Below, in pieces: positions 1 to 11,160 of a stretch of 64,000 nucleotides of DNA. The stretch comes from Prorocentrum cordatum (taxonomy: Eukaryota > Sar > Dinophyceae > Prorocentrales > Prorocentraceae): contig CAUYUJ010018638.1 of the NCBI GenBank assembly GCA_963575745.1, positions 415,001-479,000 of the forward strand. Direction: 5' to 3'. Made by a program: the position numbers and the translations under genes. Each line of letters begins with the position of its first letter. The first letter of the stretch is position 1. The notes below the pieces were generated by a model, which was not told the DNA's origin, searched no databases, and saw only the letters and a program-made list of their open reading frames with translations.

Positions 1-151
1 CCATACCATCTTGTCGGCTCGTGCGAATCGTCGCTTAATCGACGCTGATCGACGCCAACTCGACGCCAATCGACGCTAGCCGACACTAAATCGGCGCTAT
101 CTCATCGACTCGCAGACGCCAATCGACGCTAAAGACGGAACTGAGAGGGTA

Positions 152-330
152 CAGTCAAAACGTATATTAAGGACGCGTGGTAAGGACGCAAAACCTTGGA
201 GGCCGAAGTTGGGATTTGTTTTGGGCGGGGGGCGGCCAGTGAAAACGGCGAAGGACGGGCCGCAGAGGCAAGGACGCAAGGGTATCCCAGATGAAGGCGC
301 GCGTCCTTACTAGGCGCGTTGACTGTATGC
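152..330. repeat. Family F inverted-repeat element, copy 1
   Basis: About 180 bp bounded by TACAGTCAA at the left and TTGACTGTA at the right. The arms continue inward as an imperfect inverted repeat containing AAGGACGCG and CGCGTCCTT. The interior holds recurring GGACGCAAG-type words and a GGCCAGTGAAAACGGC segment. Related copies lie near 7.3, 14.0, 25.8, 28.4, 51.6, 52.1 and 52.6-52.9 kb. No clear target-site duplication is visible here. Its structure fits a non-autonomous inverted-repeat transposon; no protein is encoded. Confidence 0.6.
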
Positions 331-582
331 CAGGCTCCCATGACCTGCTACCAACACAGCGCTCGGAGCCGGCCGATGCGGGGCCACTGGCGGCGGTCGA
401 CCTCGACTGCCCACGCTGGGGTTCTTGCCGCCGCGTCGACGCGGCGCGACTCCGCCGCGCCCGGCCGCGAGGCGGCGGGACGGGCGATGCGGAGGGGAAC
501 CGCGCGGGGGCCGCGCGCCGCGCGGCGAGCGCGCCGCTCACCACAGGAAGCACCGGTTGATGTCCTGGCGCGGGGGCGACTC

Positions 583-712
583 TGTGGGTAAAAACACACA
601 CACGTGGGTAAACACACACAGCAGACACTGTGTGCTTTTTTCCACCCACAGACACTGTGTTTTTTACCCACAGACAATTTTTTTATATATATATATACAA
701 GATTTTGAAGGC
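583..712 (+). repeat. GTGGGTAAA / CACAGTGT repeat, left copy flanking the Helitron-like gene
   Basis: An alternating CA/TG-rich block with the words GACTCTGTGGGTAAA, CACTGTGT and TTTTTTACCCACAGA ends in a short TA run. A similar block in opposite orientation lies at about 5040-5155. The two copies bracket the Helitron-like coding region. They could be element ends or simply two insertions of one small repeat. Confidence 0.5.
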
Positions 713-916
713 TCGCTCCGCTTCGCCTTAAATCTTGGCCCATGGGGTGCTCGAGAACACGAGTGAAGGAGTGGCGGGGGAACTCATGGATCCCAGAAAC
801 TCATGGTTCCACAGGGGGCGAGGAGATAAAAAAGGGGTGTTTTTTTTTGGTGTCGGTGCGGTGGAGGAGTTGCTCTACTCACGGGTCCGCCTGCGGTCTC
901 CGGTTGCCGCCGCGCC

Positions 917-3900
917 TCAGACGTGCGGCAGGAGGACCTCCCGATGCCAGCGCCGGTGGGCCGCGCGCATCTTCTCTAGCCAGGAGTCCGTCGTCTCTGT
1001 TTTCCTCAGGCGTATGCCATAAACGAAGGTGCGCACTTCGCAAACTGTGTATTGCGATTCGTGAAAGTCCATGGCGCTGAAGCCGAGGAGCTCGTTCACT
1101 TTTGAATGCAACGACGTGCTTCCCTGCCTGGAAGTCAACAGTTGGATCAACGTGCGGCCGAGGTCCCGTTCGCCCTTAGAAGCGTTCGTGGCAACGGTGG
1201 CCCCGGCAGCCTCCACGGGCCCCCTGTCTGCCAAAGAGTTGTAAATCGAGAAAGCTTCTGGACGCAACTTCCGCAATCAGTGATAATCTCCATCGCCAAC
1301 ATGTTCAATGAAAGAAATATATGATATGATCGATTGCTCCCAATTGCGCGCTCCGAATGAGCTCCGGAAGAAACGCATGTATACCAGCTGTGCCTGATAA
1401 GGCAGCCAATGCGCGTGCGTGGCAAGGAGTGTTTTTGTCTTTTGAACCAACAGGACGGGGCTCTTGTTCAACTGGGCACTGTGTTCTCGTAGGGTAGCGG
1501 CAATGTGGTGCATGCGCGCAGCAACTCTGTGAGGCTTTGTCCCGGATCCGTTTGGCACGAGATTGGAGTTGTCGTCGCCTTCTGTGAAGCTCGGGGTGTG
1601 GTATCCTGCATCTGGTTGTCGGCCATACAGGTCTTCGCAAATAACCAGTGCGTCGTAGAAGCGACGGACGTCGTAGGAATCCACCGAAATTAGAGCCGGC
1701 ATCTTTTCGTCCGTAGCCATGGTGTTGCGCTGGTCCAAAAGTCGTTTCTGGAATGTCGCCCGGGCGGCGGCGTCGCCCAGGAGCTGCGCCCGGGGCGTCT
1801 TTTGATGAGCGAGCCAACTATACACGGCCAGCGCGGTGATCAAGTAGTGGCCTTCGTTTAAGTAAACAGTTGACATGATGACAAAAAATGCCAAATTGAT
1901 CCATGGATGTGTTTTGTTGGACATCATGAGGTAATGTTTTGTGGCGCTCGTAGTGTCCAGAATGGGATGGTAATGGTTGAATTTGCGTTTGCTGAAGTCG
2001 TGGTTCACCTGAGGGGCAAGCTTGTCTGTGAGGTTTCCAAGGTTGAACGCGTCTGGCAGCTCTTTGACAGGAACCCAGTGGCGCATGTCCCGACCACCTG
2101 TTTTGCGCTTGTGGATTGCATTCGCGAAAACGTCACGGTCATGTTTCTTGTAAGTGCAACTTCCATCCAGAAAGCATATGGGGAAATGCGACAAATCGTG
2201 GTACGTAGCGTAGCTCATGCAGTTACGACATGGAAGCATGAGGTGCCAACACGTCAAGACATCTGTGTCACAAACAATGCCAAGTATGCCGTCCGAGGAA
2301 GCCGTTCTGATAGACTTCTGTTCGCTGGGTGACAACATGTTGCCAGTGGATGCGTTCGCCGCCCCGTCGGGTATAAGCGCATGAAGGGGGATGTGAAAAG
2401 GGGAGGTGAGCAGGGGAGGGGCGCGGAAGATTGGGGGGGGAGGAGGCTGACTAGCGGGCAGAAGGTGACGATGACACAGGAAAGCAGAGAGGGAGGAAGG
2501 GAGAGTGCAATGGAAAAGGGAGGGTAGCATGAGGGTGCGAGACAGGCAAATGTTGATCTCTGGCCAGTGGGGGTTGCACGTAAGGGTGATGCAATAAGTT
2601 GGGGGGCCTTTCCGGCGCGCCAGTTCCAATGCGTCCACTCGGAGCCGCTTGAGATGGCGCGGGGAGCCAGGGACAGTGGAGGGGAAGTAGTACTTGGTGC
2701 CAATTGCGCTGGTGGGGATGTGTTCGTTGGCCAGAGCCTCGCACAAATCTTCGCGGCTGGCAATGCGAGCGCTTTGCTCTCTCCTGACCAGCGACAGCCT
2801 TTCGTCCTCCATCCGGCAGTGCATGTTGATGAGCCAGTCGTTCAACAGACGCCCGCACGCGTGCGTGTGGGGCTGGCGGAGGAGGTGCTGGCGGTACCAC
2901 CACATCTGCGTCGCGTGGTTGCCGGATGTGGACACGGCGTCGGTGCTCCATCCGCGGCCGCCGCATGGGAACCACAGCGGGTAACTCAGAGGCTCGTAAA
3001 GGCAATGCAAGGGTGAAAGGTATTTTGGGCGGGAGCCTGGCGTCAAACGGAAGCACGCTGCCCTGGGTTCGGCGATGGCGTCGGGGCGTTGCTGCACTAC
3101 TGCGGCCACTTCTTGGATGCCTTCGCCCCAGCGGAGGGTGACGGAAGCCTGTGGGGCACGGGGCCACGCGGATTTGAAGTGCTGAACGTGCTGCATGTGC
3201 GGATTGTGCGGTATGATGAGCTTCTCCAGCTGGGAGACGATGGACAGGTCGAGGCCGTGCTCTCGTGCGCAAGTGCGGCGTTCGCGGTCGTCCACCACGA
3301 GGTACCGGACCGGCCCAGAGTCGGCAGCCGAGTACACTTTCCTGTGCATGGTGCCGTGGGTGCGAATGAAGGATGGTCTCAAGACGCTTCCAAATCGGAC
3401 TTCTCGTTCAGGAGTGGCGCTCTGGACTTCGTGGGCGGCGAGGCTCAGCAAGCTATTGTAACGTCGAGAATCGGCAGTGAAACCCGTCAGCTTTGGTGCG
3501 TTGGTGATGTCGTCGTGCACGAGCCGGCCGTGCGTGTTGGTAACTGGCCACGTCCGTTGGAACAGCTTGAGCAAGGAGGAATCGGGCTGGGGGTAGTAGC
3601 TGTTGAAGTCGACGACGTATTTCCCATGACCGCAACAGAAGCCGCTCATCTCGCGTCGGAACAGGAATGCGCCGCAGTGCGAGCATTGGTGGTCCTGGCG
3701 GCCTAAAGACAGAGTTTGTACTGTGCTGGAGGGTCGGCCGGGCATTGTGCAAGCGCGGCACACTCCGAGTAATAAGTGGCGGTGACCGGTTCCGAAGTCG
3801 TCTTGAGGGAGGACCAAACCGCATTGAGCGCAGGCTGCGGTCTGACGGCCTCTGGCAATGCAAATGGCGCAGACGGGGTCAGAGGCGACCGCGCCTCGTA

Positions 3901-4228
3901 CGGCGAAAGCGTCGGTCGGTTTGGTGTTTCCGCAGCTTACGCACGTGAAGGCGTGGGATGACCGAGGCGTCTGAGCGTCCGTGGCAGCGGCGACACACTG
4001 GATACATTTCTTCGTCTGTCTCCGCCGCTGTCTGCTACTGAAGCTGTCTCGGGGCAAATCGTCCCCACAGCCTGCGCAGAGTAAAGTAGGCTGGGGGCTG
4101 GCAGGGTTGGCGCTGGCCGCGCAACGGACGCACTTTCTAGTGGACCGCCGTCTCTGTTCCGTGCTGAAGTCAGACTTGGGCCAATCCTGTTCGCACACAG
4201 TACATCGAAGCATGTCTGCCGTGGACAT
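917..4228 (-). pseudogene. Helitron-like N-terminal protein with zinc-finger repeats and unassigned C-terminal half, TGA-interrupted
   Basis: The frame is open from 4399, but its first 57 residues are encoded by CTTGGGGCC-type repeat, so ATG at 4228 (residue 58) is the likelier start. Residues 66-93, 108-135, 153-180 and 190-217 each hold a CxxC...CxxC unit resembling Stc1-like zinc fingers. Next come Helitron_like_N signatures: CCGHGKYVVDF, YEPLSYPLWFPCGGRGW and ITLTCNPHWPEI, the last near residue 615. Directly after WPEI the sequence becomes pyrimidine-derived low complexity (about 2340-2545) and then an unassigned region. The HUH (PHAHI-like) and YxxKY motifs of a Rep nuclease are not seen, nor is a PIF1 helicase. 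A TGA at 1277-1279 interrupts the frame, which then continues in register to 917 with an NELLGF segment vaguely like Helitron linker sequence. Probably a dead or chimaeric Helitron; a misread intron at 2340-2545 is possible. Confidence 0.65.
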
Positions 4229-4329
4229 GTGTGAGACCGCTGGAGCCCAAATGTTCACGGAGGAGTGGGAGGAGGAGGAACGCCAGATGGGTCTTTCGGA
4301 ATATTCTGCGTGTTGTGTCCGGGTGCACG

Positions 4330-4990
4330 CTCTCCCCCACAGAACTCTTGGGGGCCTCCGGGGGCCTCTTGGGGGCCTCCTGGGGGCCTCCTGGGACATC
4401 CTGGGGGCTTCTTGGGGCCGCCAATTCGGATCGGCCGTCTTGGGGGCCTCTTGGGCCGGCGTGGGCGGCTCTTCGGCCGTCTTGGGGGACCCTTGGGGGC
4501 CTCCTGGGCCGTCTTGGGGCTCTCTTGGGCCGTCATGGGGCCCCCATGGGTGCCTCTTGAGCCGTCTTGGGGCCCTCTTGGGCCGTCATGGGGCTTCCTT
4601 GGGGGCCGCTTGGGCCGTCTTGGGGCTCTCTTGGGGGCCTCCCGGGCCTTCTTGGAGCGTCGGAAAACCGAAAAAGCGAGAAAGCCAAGAAACATTGGAA
4701 AAACCAATGAGAATCAACGATTTTCGCCTCATGGGGCCCTCTTCGGAGGCCTTTTGGAGACCGCTTGGGGCGTGTTGGTGGCCTCTTGAGGGCGTTCCGG
4801 GATGTAATGAGATCTCTTGGGCCCTCTTGAGGCCATGTAAGTCCCGCTTGGAGCGCTTTGAAGGCGTTCGTTGAGCGTCTTGGCGGCTTTTTGTGCCGTC
4901 TGTGGTACTGTTTGGAACGTCTGGGACCGATCGTGAGCCGTCTGGGCTGCCTCTTGGACCATTTTGGGTGCGTCTTGGGGCTCCTTGGGG
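4330..4990 (+). repeat. CTTGGGGCC-type degenerate tandem repeat, block 1
   Basis: A degenerate tandem of 12-24-bp words such as GGGGCCTCTTGGG, GGGCCGTCTTGG and GGGGCCCTC. It is interrupted at about 4662-4735 by an A-rich, non-repetitive island containing GAAAAAGCGAGAAAGCC and AATCAACGATTTTCGCC. The 5' end of the Helitron-like frame is embedded in it. Apparent ORFs in several frames and on both strands are products of repeat composition. Related blocks occur at 8.3, 42.3 and 54.2 kb. Confidence 0.8.
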
Positions 4991-5039
4991 GGCCCTGGAG
5001 GGGTGTGTGTGGGCGCGGGCCCCCCCCCCCGGATCTCAT

Positions 5040-5155
5040 GGGGGGGTTTCCCGATGTAATTTTATAGGATAAAGGAATATATATAAGAATAAACACATAC
5101 ACTGTATGTTTTTTACCCACATACACTGTGCTTTGTTTACCCACAGACTCTCGAC
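5040..5155 (-). repeat. GTGGGTAAA / CACAGTGT repeat, right copy
   Basis: Read on the minus strand this gives GAGTCTGTGGGTAAAC, then CACAGTGTATGTGGG, then a TATATAT run, matching the block at 583-712 in inverted orientation. It lies about 0.6 kb outside the 5' end of the Helitron-like frame. Confidence 0.5.
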
Positions 5156-7120
5156 TGCCGCGCTCCCTCCACTCGACCGAAGAGGCCGGCCCTGGTCCAG
5201 GGGGCAGCGGCAAGCCGCAGCGGCGCGGTGCCCGACGCCGGGCGGCGGGCGAGGCATGCCGCTCGCTCTCGGTGCTGGAGGGGAGGGGGGGGGGCGCTGC
5301 TGCGCGAAAGGCTCCGAGCGGAGCGGATGGGATCGGACAGCCGCGAAGGAGCTGCAGTCGGCTGCTGCCGGGGGCGCGTCGAAGCCAAGGGCGCGTCAAC
5401 AGGCCACGGGCCTGCTCGATGCAGGCCGGAAGATCGACGGGCCCATCTTGAGGGGCCCTCCGAGGGTAATAAAAGAGACTCGACTGTTGAAGACCGAGAC
5501 TGCACAGGGCACTGGACGCCCAGAGACAACACTACCTCCCAACCTGGCAATCTGACATCCGGGCGATCCAGAGGAGGAACGCACGCGCCCGCCAGCGTGG
5601 TGATGACCGCTCGCGCACAGGCCCCCCGGGGGGGGAACTGGCTCAGCGGGGGGGGCGACACCGGCCTATGGGCCCGGCGCTACAGCGCCGAGAGGTCGGC
5701 ACAAGGCCCCCGATAGCGACCGGGCGCGTTCCTGGGCGGGGTGGGCCATCGGGTCCCACATCGGCGATCCATGGGCGCTCGGGGGTCGAGGCACTCTCCC
5801 CCCGAGCCCATGCCCCCACGACGTGGCCCCCGAGATGCACGCGGGCGGCCGAGGGAGCAAGGTCGACAGGGGGCGCAGACCGCGGCTGGCCAGAAGTCCA
5901 GCGGTGGCCCAGGCGGCGTCTCGATGGTGGCTGGGTCAGGGAGGGGTGGGGGCAAGGGGAAAGATCGGGGCCCTCATGGAAGACGAGGAGGGTACAGATG
6001 AAGAGGAGAAGGACATGGAGGAGGCACGAGGAGGCAGAAATATTCACTTCGTTCTCCTACACTGGAGGAGCGCCCGATCATGCGGCCCCCTCTCCAAAGA
6101 CACCAGCAGCATGCACAAACACAAGCGTGCGGATGTGCGCACCGATTTCGTGGATCGACGCTGGACTCCTTAGCGGTGCCTCTGGCGCCGCCCCTGGCGC
6201 GCTTTGCGAGGCCAGGGAGGGGGGTCCAGCGCATACCCAAGAAACCCGCGCGGACCTCCGACAGCGACTCCCTGGGCCACCCCTACGCGCAATCAGCGTG
6301 CATTGGTGAGACTCCGTCAGGTTATAACAATCCGACTGACCATATTTCCGTTGCCCCAGCAAGGGTTTCTCAAAGTGTTGGTGAGATTCCACCACCTTCT
6401 CGCTGTCCAAACAAAGGTTGTTCAAGGTTTTAGGAGGTTATGGAAGGTGTTGGCGCCCAAGCTTGCCGACTCGTGTCCACATTGTGTCCAATTGTGGTCT
6501 CTTCTTGTCCGCTATGTCATATGTTGCATCATTGTGGCTCTTCTCGTCCACGTTCGGCACTGTGCGTGTCCGCCCTGGTCCACCTCTGTTCCCCTTGGAC
6601 TACCGCGGTGGCAACCTGCGTGTCCACGTCTCTACGGCGTCTCCAGGCTCTCGCACCCGCGGGTGCTGCCTGCGAAGACGCGAAGCAGCGACGAGGAGGA
6701 GGAGGAGCGGGCGGGCGGCCGAGCGTCGGGCGCGGGCCAAGGGACTGCCAGCTCGAGAGCCCCCCGCGGGCCGCACCAGGGGGTCGGCCCGCTGCTCCGG
6801 GCCGCGCCGATCCCCGCCTGCCCGCCGGGCGGGGCCCGACTGCAGCTCTCGGGCCTCGACGGGAGGGGTCGCGCGGCTCTCCTCTGACGCACCCCCCGGG
6901 TCACGTCGTGCTGCTCTCGCCGTGCTGAAGGGCCGCATCCCGCACGTAGCCTAAGACACCCAGAGGAGTGCCGAGACGGTGTCTGCCCGACCCGCTGGCG
7001 AAGCGTCGAGGGAGTATCGCCTCCCAAGGGCCCGACACGTGAAAACCCTGCGGTGTCGGTGCTGTCTTGGTGCTCGAAAAGATTGAAGCTGAAAAAGGCA
7101 AGAGTAGGTCGGAACATCAT
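5156..7120. other. No gene recognised; GC-rich non-coding stretch
   Basis: Open frames here are short, overlap on both strands and have Pro/Arg/Gly-rich composition typical of GC-rich random sequence. A family D fold-back fragment lies at about 6130-6262, with AAACCCGCGCGGACC on its right arm and GGCGCC words at its centre. I see no RNA gene or conserved motif in the rest. Confidence 0.5.
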
Positions 7121-7176
7121 AACACTCACGCTAGAAGCCAAACCCCCCTCCTCGGAGTCTGACTGCGCGGGGGTAT

Positions 7177-7209
7177 ATACATATATATATATATGTATAT
7201 ATATATATT

Positions 7210-7250
<41 letters not shown>
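7177..7250. repeat. TA-rich microsatellite
   Basis: A nearly uninterrupted (TA)n run with occasional TATG and CACA breaks, ending in TGTGTGTGCG. A shorter TA run of the same type is at about 10000-10030. Confidence 0.9.
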
Positions 7251-7254
<4 letters not shown>

Positions 7255-7289
7255 CGTATGATGCGCGTGCGAGAAAAGCGTGGGCAGGC

Positions 7290-7445
7290 GACGACAGCGG
7301 CAGCAAAGACGCGAAGACCCTCGAAGACAGAAACCGGGATTTTTGTTGGGGGGCGGGCGACCAGTGAAAGCGGCAGAAGACGGGCCGCAGAGGCAAGGAC
7401 ACAAAAGCACCCTAAGATGAAGGCGCGCGCCCTCACTGGGCGCGT
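7290..7445. repeat. Family F inverted-repeat element, partial copy
   Basis: Contains AAGACGCGAAGACC, GGCCGCAGAGGCAAGGAC and AAGGCGCGCGCCCT, matching the interior and right arm of the copy at 152-330. The outer left end is lost or diverged. Confidence 0.5.
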
Positions 7446-7523
7446 AGGGGAGACGTGAGATCCGGGCTCGGGGGACTCGGATTGGCCTGGCGAGGCCGTC
7501 AAGAAAATGACGAGAACCAATCT

Positions 7524-7722
7524 TAGGGCAACGAAAAATGACATAAACATAAAAACTCGGAGGTCCGCGCGGATTTCTCGGATCCGCGCTGGACACCGCT
7601 GGCGGCGCCTCCGACGCCGCCCCTGGCGCGCTCCGCGCGCCAGGGAGGGGGTTCCAGCGCCGATCCGAGAAATCCGCGCGGATCTTTGAGTTTTTATGTT
7701 TATGTTATTTCTCGTTCCCCTG
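7524..7722. mobile_element. Family D fold-back element with 5-bp target duplication AATCT
   Basis: A 199-bp near-complete palindrome. Both arms contain ACATAAACATAAAAACTC followed by TCCGCGCGGATTTCTCGG, with a GGCGCC-rich loop in the centre. The outer ends read TAGGG at the left and CCCTG at the right. The 5 bp AATCT is present immediately outside each end (7519-7523 and 7723-7727), the expected mark of transposition. It encodes no protein, so an autonomous partner elsewhere must supply any transposase. Confidence 0.8.
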
Positions 7723-7870
7723 AATCTGAAATCTGACGCGAACTCCCGCTGCACAGATCCCACGAGAACTGGACCGTCAAAGAACCCCACGGCGCGCTCG
7801 TCAAAAAGCGCCGGCAAACCCGAGCTCCGGCGCACTCGAGTCCGACGTGTCCCCAATGTTAGTATTCGTC

Positions 7871-8026
7871 TTAGGTCGGGCATGTCCTCCTACGGCGGAC
7901 GTTCGAAGAAAAGCAAAAAAAACATACAGAAGTGATCAACGTAACCAATCATGGTCGAAAAGTCGTCCCCATATGTTGTTGACCATTTTTGAATATTCCT
8001 CCCATATCGGGGCACGCCCGACTTAA
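7871..8026. mobile_element. Family A MITE with perfect 8-bp target duplication
   Basis: A 156-bp element with terminal inverted repeats TTAGGTCGGGC at the left and GCCCGACTTAA at the right. The left arm continues ATGTCCTCCTACGG. The flanking 8 bp TATTCGTC is exactly duplicated at 7863-7870 and 8027-8034. The interior is A/T-richer than its surroundings. Family A has at least seven other copies in this window (44.2, 44.4, 51.8, 56.8, 59.1, 60.5 and 63.3 kb). An 8-bp duplication is usual for hAT, P and some Merlin-like transposons; superfamily is not assigned. Confidence 0.85.
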
Positions 8027-8317
8027 TATTCGTCCCCATTCGCTCAGCGCCCATGCCCATCGTACCGATCCGTCGCGCCCTCGCGTCGCCCCTCTCGAGC
8101 TGGGCGCTCAAGGCACGGGCCGCGACGCGCGAAGCGCAATTGTCTCCGCGCCCCTGCGGGTTACCTGGGGGAACCAATGGACATTACACCGATGCGTATA
8201 CACATACATATGTATATATACACTAGAACCACGCGCGCGCTTCGCGCGCGCTTAGGTTCTGTCGAGTCACAGACCCAGGAATCGTTGTGAGAAGAAATTG
8301 GTGACGCGAAGCGTCGT

Positions 8318-9850
8318 GGGGGCGTCCTTGGACGTCTGGGGTCTCCTGGGGCCTCTTGAGGGGCCTCCTGGGGGCCTCCTGGCGGCCTCTTGGGGCGGAA
8401 GGCTCGAGCTTGCGGTTCGTGGTCCCCCTCTGGGCCCCCTCATGGGCCAGTCTTGGGGCCCTCTTGGGCCATCTTGGGCGCGGAAAGCCCAAAAGACAAC
8501 TTTGTTTAACATGTACGTTTTACAAAGGGAATGGGCCAACGTTTGCGTCTGGGGGCCCTCTTGGGACGCATGTTGGAGGCTTCTTGGGGCGTCTTGGGGG
8601 CGTCCTTGGACGTCTGGGGTCTCCTGGGGCCTCTTGAGGGGCCTCCTGGGGGCCTCCTGGCGGCCTCTTGGGGCGGAAGGCTCGAGCTTGCGGTTCGTGG
8701 TCCCCCTCTGGGCCCCCTCTTGGGCCCGTCTTGGGGCCCTCTTGGGCCATCTAGGCGCCTCTTGGGCCGTCTTGGGGCCCTATTGGGCTGTCCTGGGGCC
8801 CTCTTGGAAGCTTCTTGGGCCGTTTTGGGGCGGTCTTGGGCGCCTCTTGGGCCGTCCTGTAACGTCGGAAAGCCCAAAAGACAACTTTGTTGAACATGTA
8901 CGTTTTACGAAGGGAATGGGCCAACTTTTGCGTCTAGGGGCCCTCTTGGGACGCATGTTGGAGGCTTCTTGGGGCCTCTTGGGGGCGTCCTTGGACGTCT
9001 GGGGTCTCCTGGGGCCTCTTGAGGGGCCTCCTGGGGGCCTCCTGGCGGCCTCTTGGGGCGGAAGGCTCGAGCTTGCGGTTCGTGGTCCCCCTCTGGGCCC
9101 CCTCTTGGGCCCGTCTTGGGGCCCTCTTGGGCCATCTTGGGCGCCTCTTGGGCCGTCTTGGGGCCCTCTTGGGCTGTCCTGGGGCCCTCTTGGAAGCTTC
9201 TTGGGCCGTCTTGGGGCGGTCTTGGGCGCCTCTTGGGCCGTCCTGTAACGTCGGAAAGCCCAAAAGGCGACTTTGTTGAAAATGTACGTTTTACGAAGGG
9301 AATGGGCCAATTTTTGCGTCTAGGGGCCCTCTTGGGACGCATGTTGGAGGCTTCTTGGGGCGTCTTGGGGGCGTCCTTGGACGTCTGGGGTCTCCTGGGG
9401 CCTCTTGAGGGGCCTCCTGGGGGCCTCCTGGCGGCCTCTTGGGGCGGAAGGCTCGAGCTTGCGGTTCGTGGTCCCCCTCTGGGCCCCCTCTTGGGCCCGT
9501 CTTGGGGCCCTCTTGGGCCATCTTGGGCGCCTCTTGGGCCGTCTTGGGGCCCTCTTGGGCTGTCCTGGGGCCCTCTTGGAAGCTTCTTGGGCCGTCTTGG
9601 GGCGGTCTTGGGCGCCTCGTGGGCCGTCCTGTAACGTCGGAAAGCCCAAAAAGCAACTTTGTTGAAAAATGTACGTTTTACGAAGGGAATGGGCCAATTT
9701 TTGCGTCTAGGGGCCCTCTTGGGACGCATGTTGGAGGCTTCTTGGGGCCTCTTGGGGGCGTCCTTGGACGTCTGGAGGCCATCTTCAGCATCTCGGAGCC
9801 CTCTTGGAGGCCTCTTGGAAGTTTCTTGGGCCGTCTTGGGCGCTCCTGGG
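8318..9850 (+). repeat. Tandem array, about four units of 386 bp
   Basis: The landmark GGAAAGCCC recurs at 8481, 8867, 9253 and 9639, giving a constant 386-bp period. Each unit has a unique-looking island (AACTTTGTTGAA, ATGTACGTTTTACGAAGGG, AATGGGCCAA) and a long stretch of CTTGGGGCC-type sub-repeats. The first unit is partial at its left end, and the array decays after about 9780. Units are nearly identical, so the array is recent or homogenised. Because 386 is not a multiple of 3, long ORFs cross the units in several frames, which argues against coding. Confidence 0.9.
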
Positions 9851-9998
9851 GCCGTCTTGTCTGACCGGGGAGGCCTCCGGCAAGCCCCGACGAGCCTCCG
9901 GGCCCCCCGGGGCGCACATTTGTGGTCGAGGTCCGGGCCCCGGGCCCCCGGACCCGGTGCGCCGTTATATGTATACATATCTACAACTATGTGTATAC

Positions 9999-10032
<34 letters not shown>

Positions 10033-10309
10033 TCGGAAGGACCCCAGAAGGCAGTGGATTTCATGCATATTCTCGGGCACCCAGAAAAGGGGGCCCAGAA
10101 AACGCCCATGCCCACTGCCGTCTGGGGTTCCAGAGCATCGGCTCCACCTCGCGGTGGGCACGCGCAGATCCCAGCTGGGCCGATGATCCTCAGCACGTGT
10201 GCTGGCGCCAGACGTGTGCTCGTCCACCGCAGCCCTTCAACTAACTACGACGCAAGCGGTGCAGTCAGGGCCGCCACAATCACGGGAGGAACAATACAGC
10301 ACATACACA

Positions 10310-10470
10310 CTCCCCTGTGGAGCTCCGCGCGGATTTCTGGGACAGGCGCGCACTGGACCCCCCCTGCCGGGCGCGCGGAGCGTGCAAGGGGCGGCGCCTG
10401 AGGCGACGCCAGGGGGGCTCCGGCGCCGATCCGAGGAACCCGGGGAAACCAAAAGGTACCCATACCGCCA
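10310..10470. repeat. Family D fold-back element, diverged copy
   Basis: Arms CTCCGCGCGGATTTCTGGG and GCGCCGATCCGAGG surround a GGCGCGCGGAGCG and GGCGCC core. The outer AT-rich parts of the arms are not preserved. Confidence 0.6.
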
Positions 10471-10931
10471 CTCCGCGGACCTCTCCCACGGTGCGTTCTG
10501 ACTAGGAGTCTCGAAGCGAGTCCAGCAGTGGTGACGAGGGCCTCCCAGGAGGCCGAGGAATGGGAGAACGGCCGAAAAACGGGCAATGGGAATCCGCGCG
10601 GGCCCCCGAAAATCTATACTCATGCCATCTTCTTTTGTTCCCCGAGACACAGGTCGACTCGGACGGCTGCCGTGGGCCGAACGAGGCGCGCCACCTTTCG
10701 GGGCGCAGGGCGGACGGCCGCAGGGCGCGCTGGCTGACGACCCCCCCCCCCCGGAGAGCACGCTGCAGCCTTGCCCGTTGCCGCGTGGTCGACTCCGGGC
10801 GGCCAATGGGTCGCGGGGCACCCTCGCGGCAGCAAGGTCCGGACGAGGGCCCCACTTCTTCAGACCGCCTAGAGATGGGGTCCGAGAAGATGGAGTCGGA
10901 GGATCGCGTCCGCTCGCCGATGCATCACCGA

Positions 10932-11160
10932 TTGAGCAGGGGCCGACCGTCCCGACACTCTTGTGGGCCTACCACGACATGCTCGTAGTAACAAAGCACC
11001 TCCTGGGGACAAAACCATTGTTCTTAGAGCAGAACCCCGGTGTGTTCAGAAAAGAAGGTCTCAGCCAGAAATGTGCTAAGAACATTTCGTGCAGACCACA
11101 ATGGATTATTAGAACAATGTTTAGTGGGCCTGTAGGCAAGTCAGGACGCTTCGCCACCGC
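10932..11160. repeat. Family G inverted-repeat element
   Basis: Begins TTGAGCAGGGGCCGACC and ends near GACGCTTCGCCACCGC. The interior carries GTTCTTAGAGCAGAAC, TCAGCCAGAAATGTG and GGGCCTGTAGGC. Other copies are at 11738-11980, 26304-26543 and about 50545-50683. Termini of the better copies (TTGAGCAGGGAC at one end, CACTGCTTGA at the other) form an imperfect inverted repeat of about 25 bp. Confidence 0.6.

Noticed and set aside
8298-10227. Long frames over the 386-bp array, including one of 440 codons
   Set aside because: Open in opposite strands and several frames, with a repeat period not divisible by three; WGPLGPSW- and QDGPRG-type chains are repeat products.
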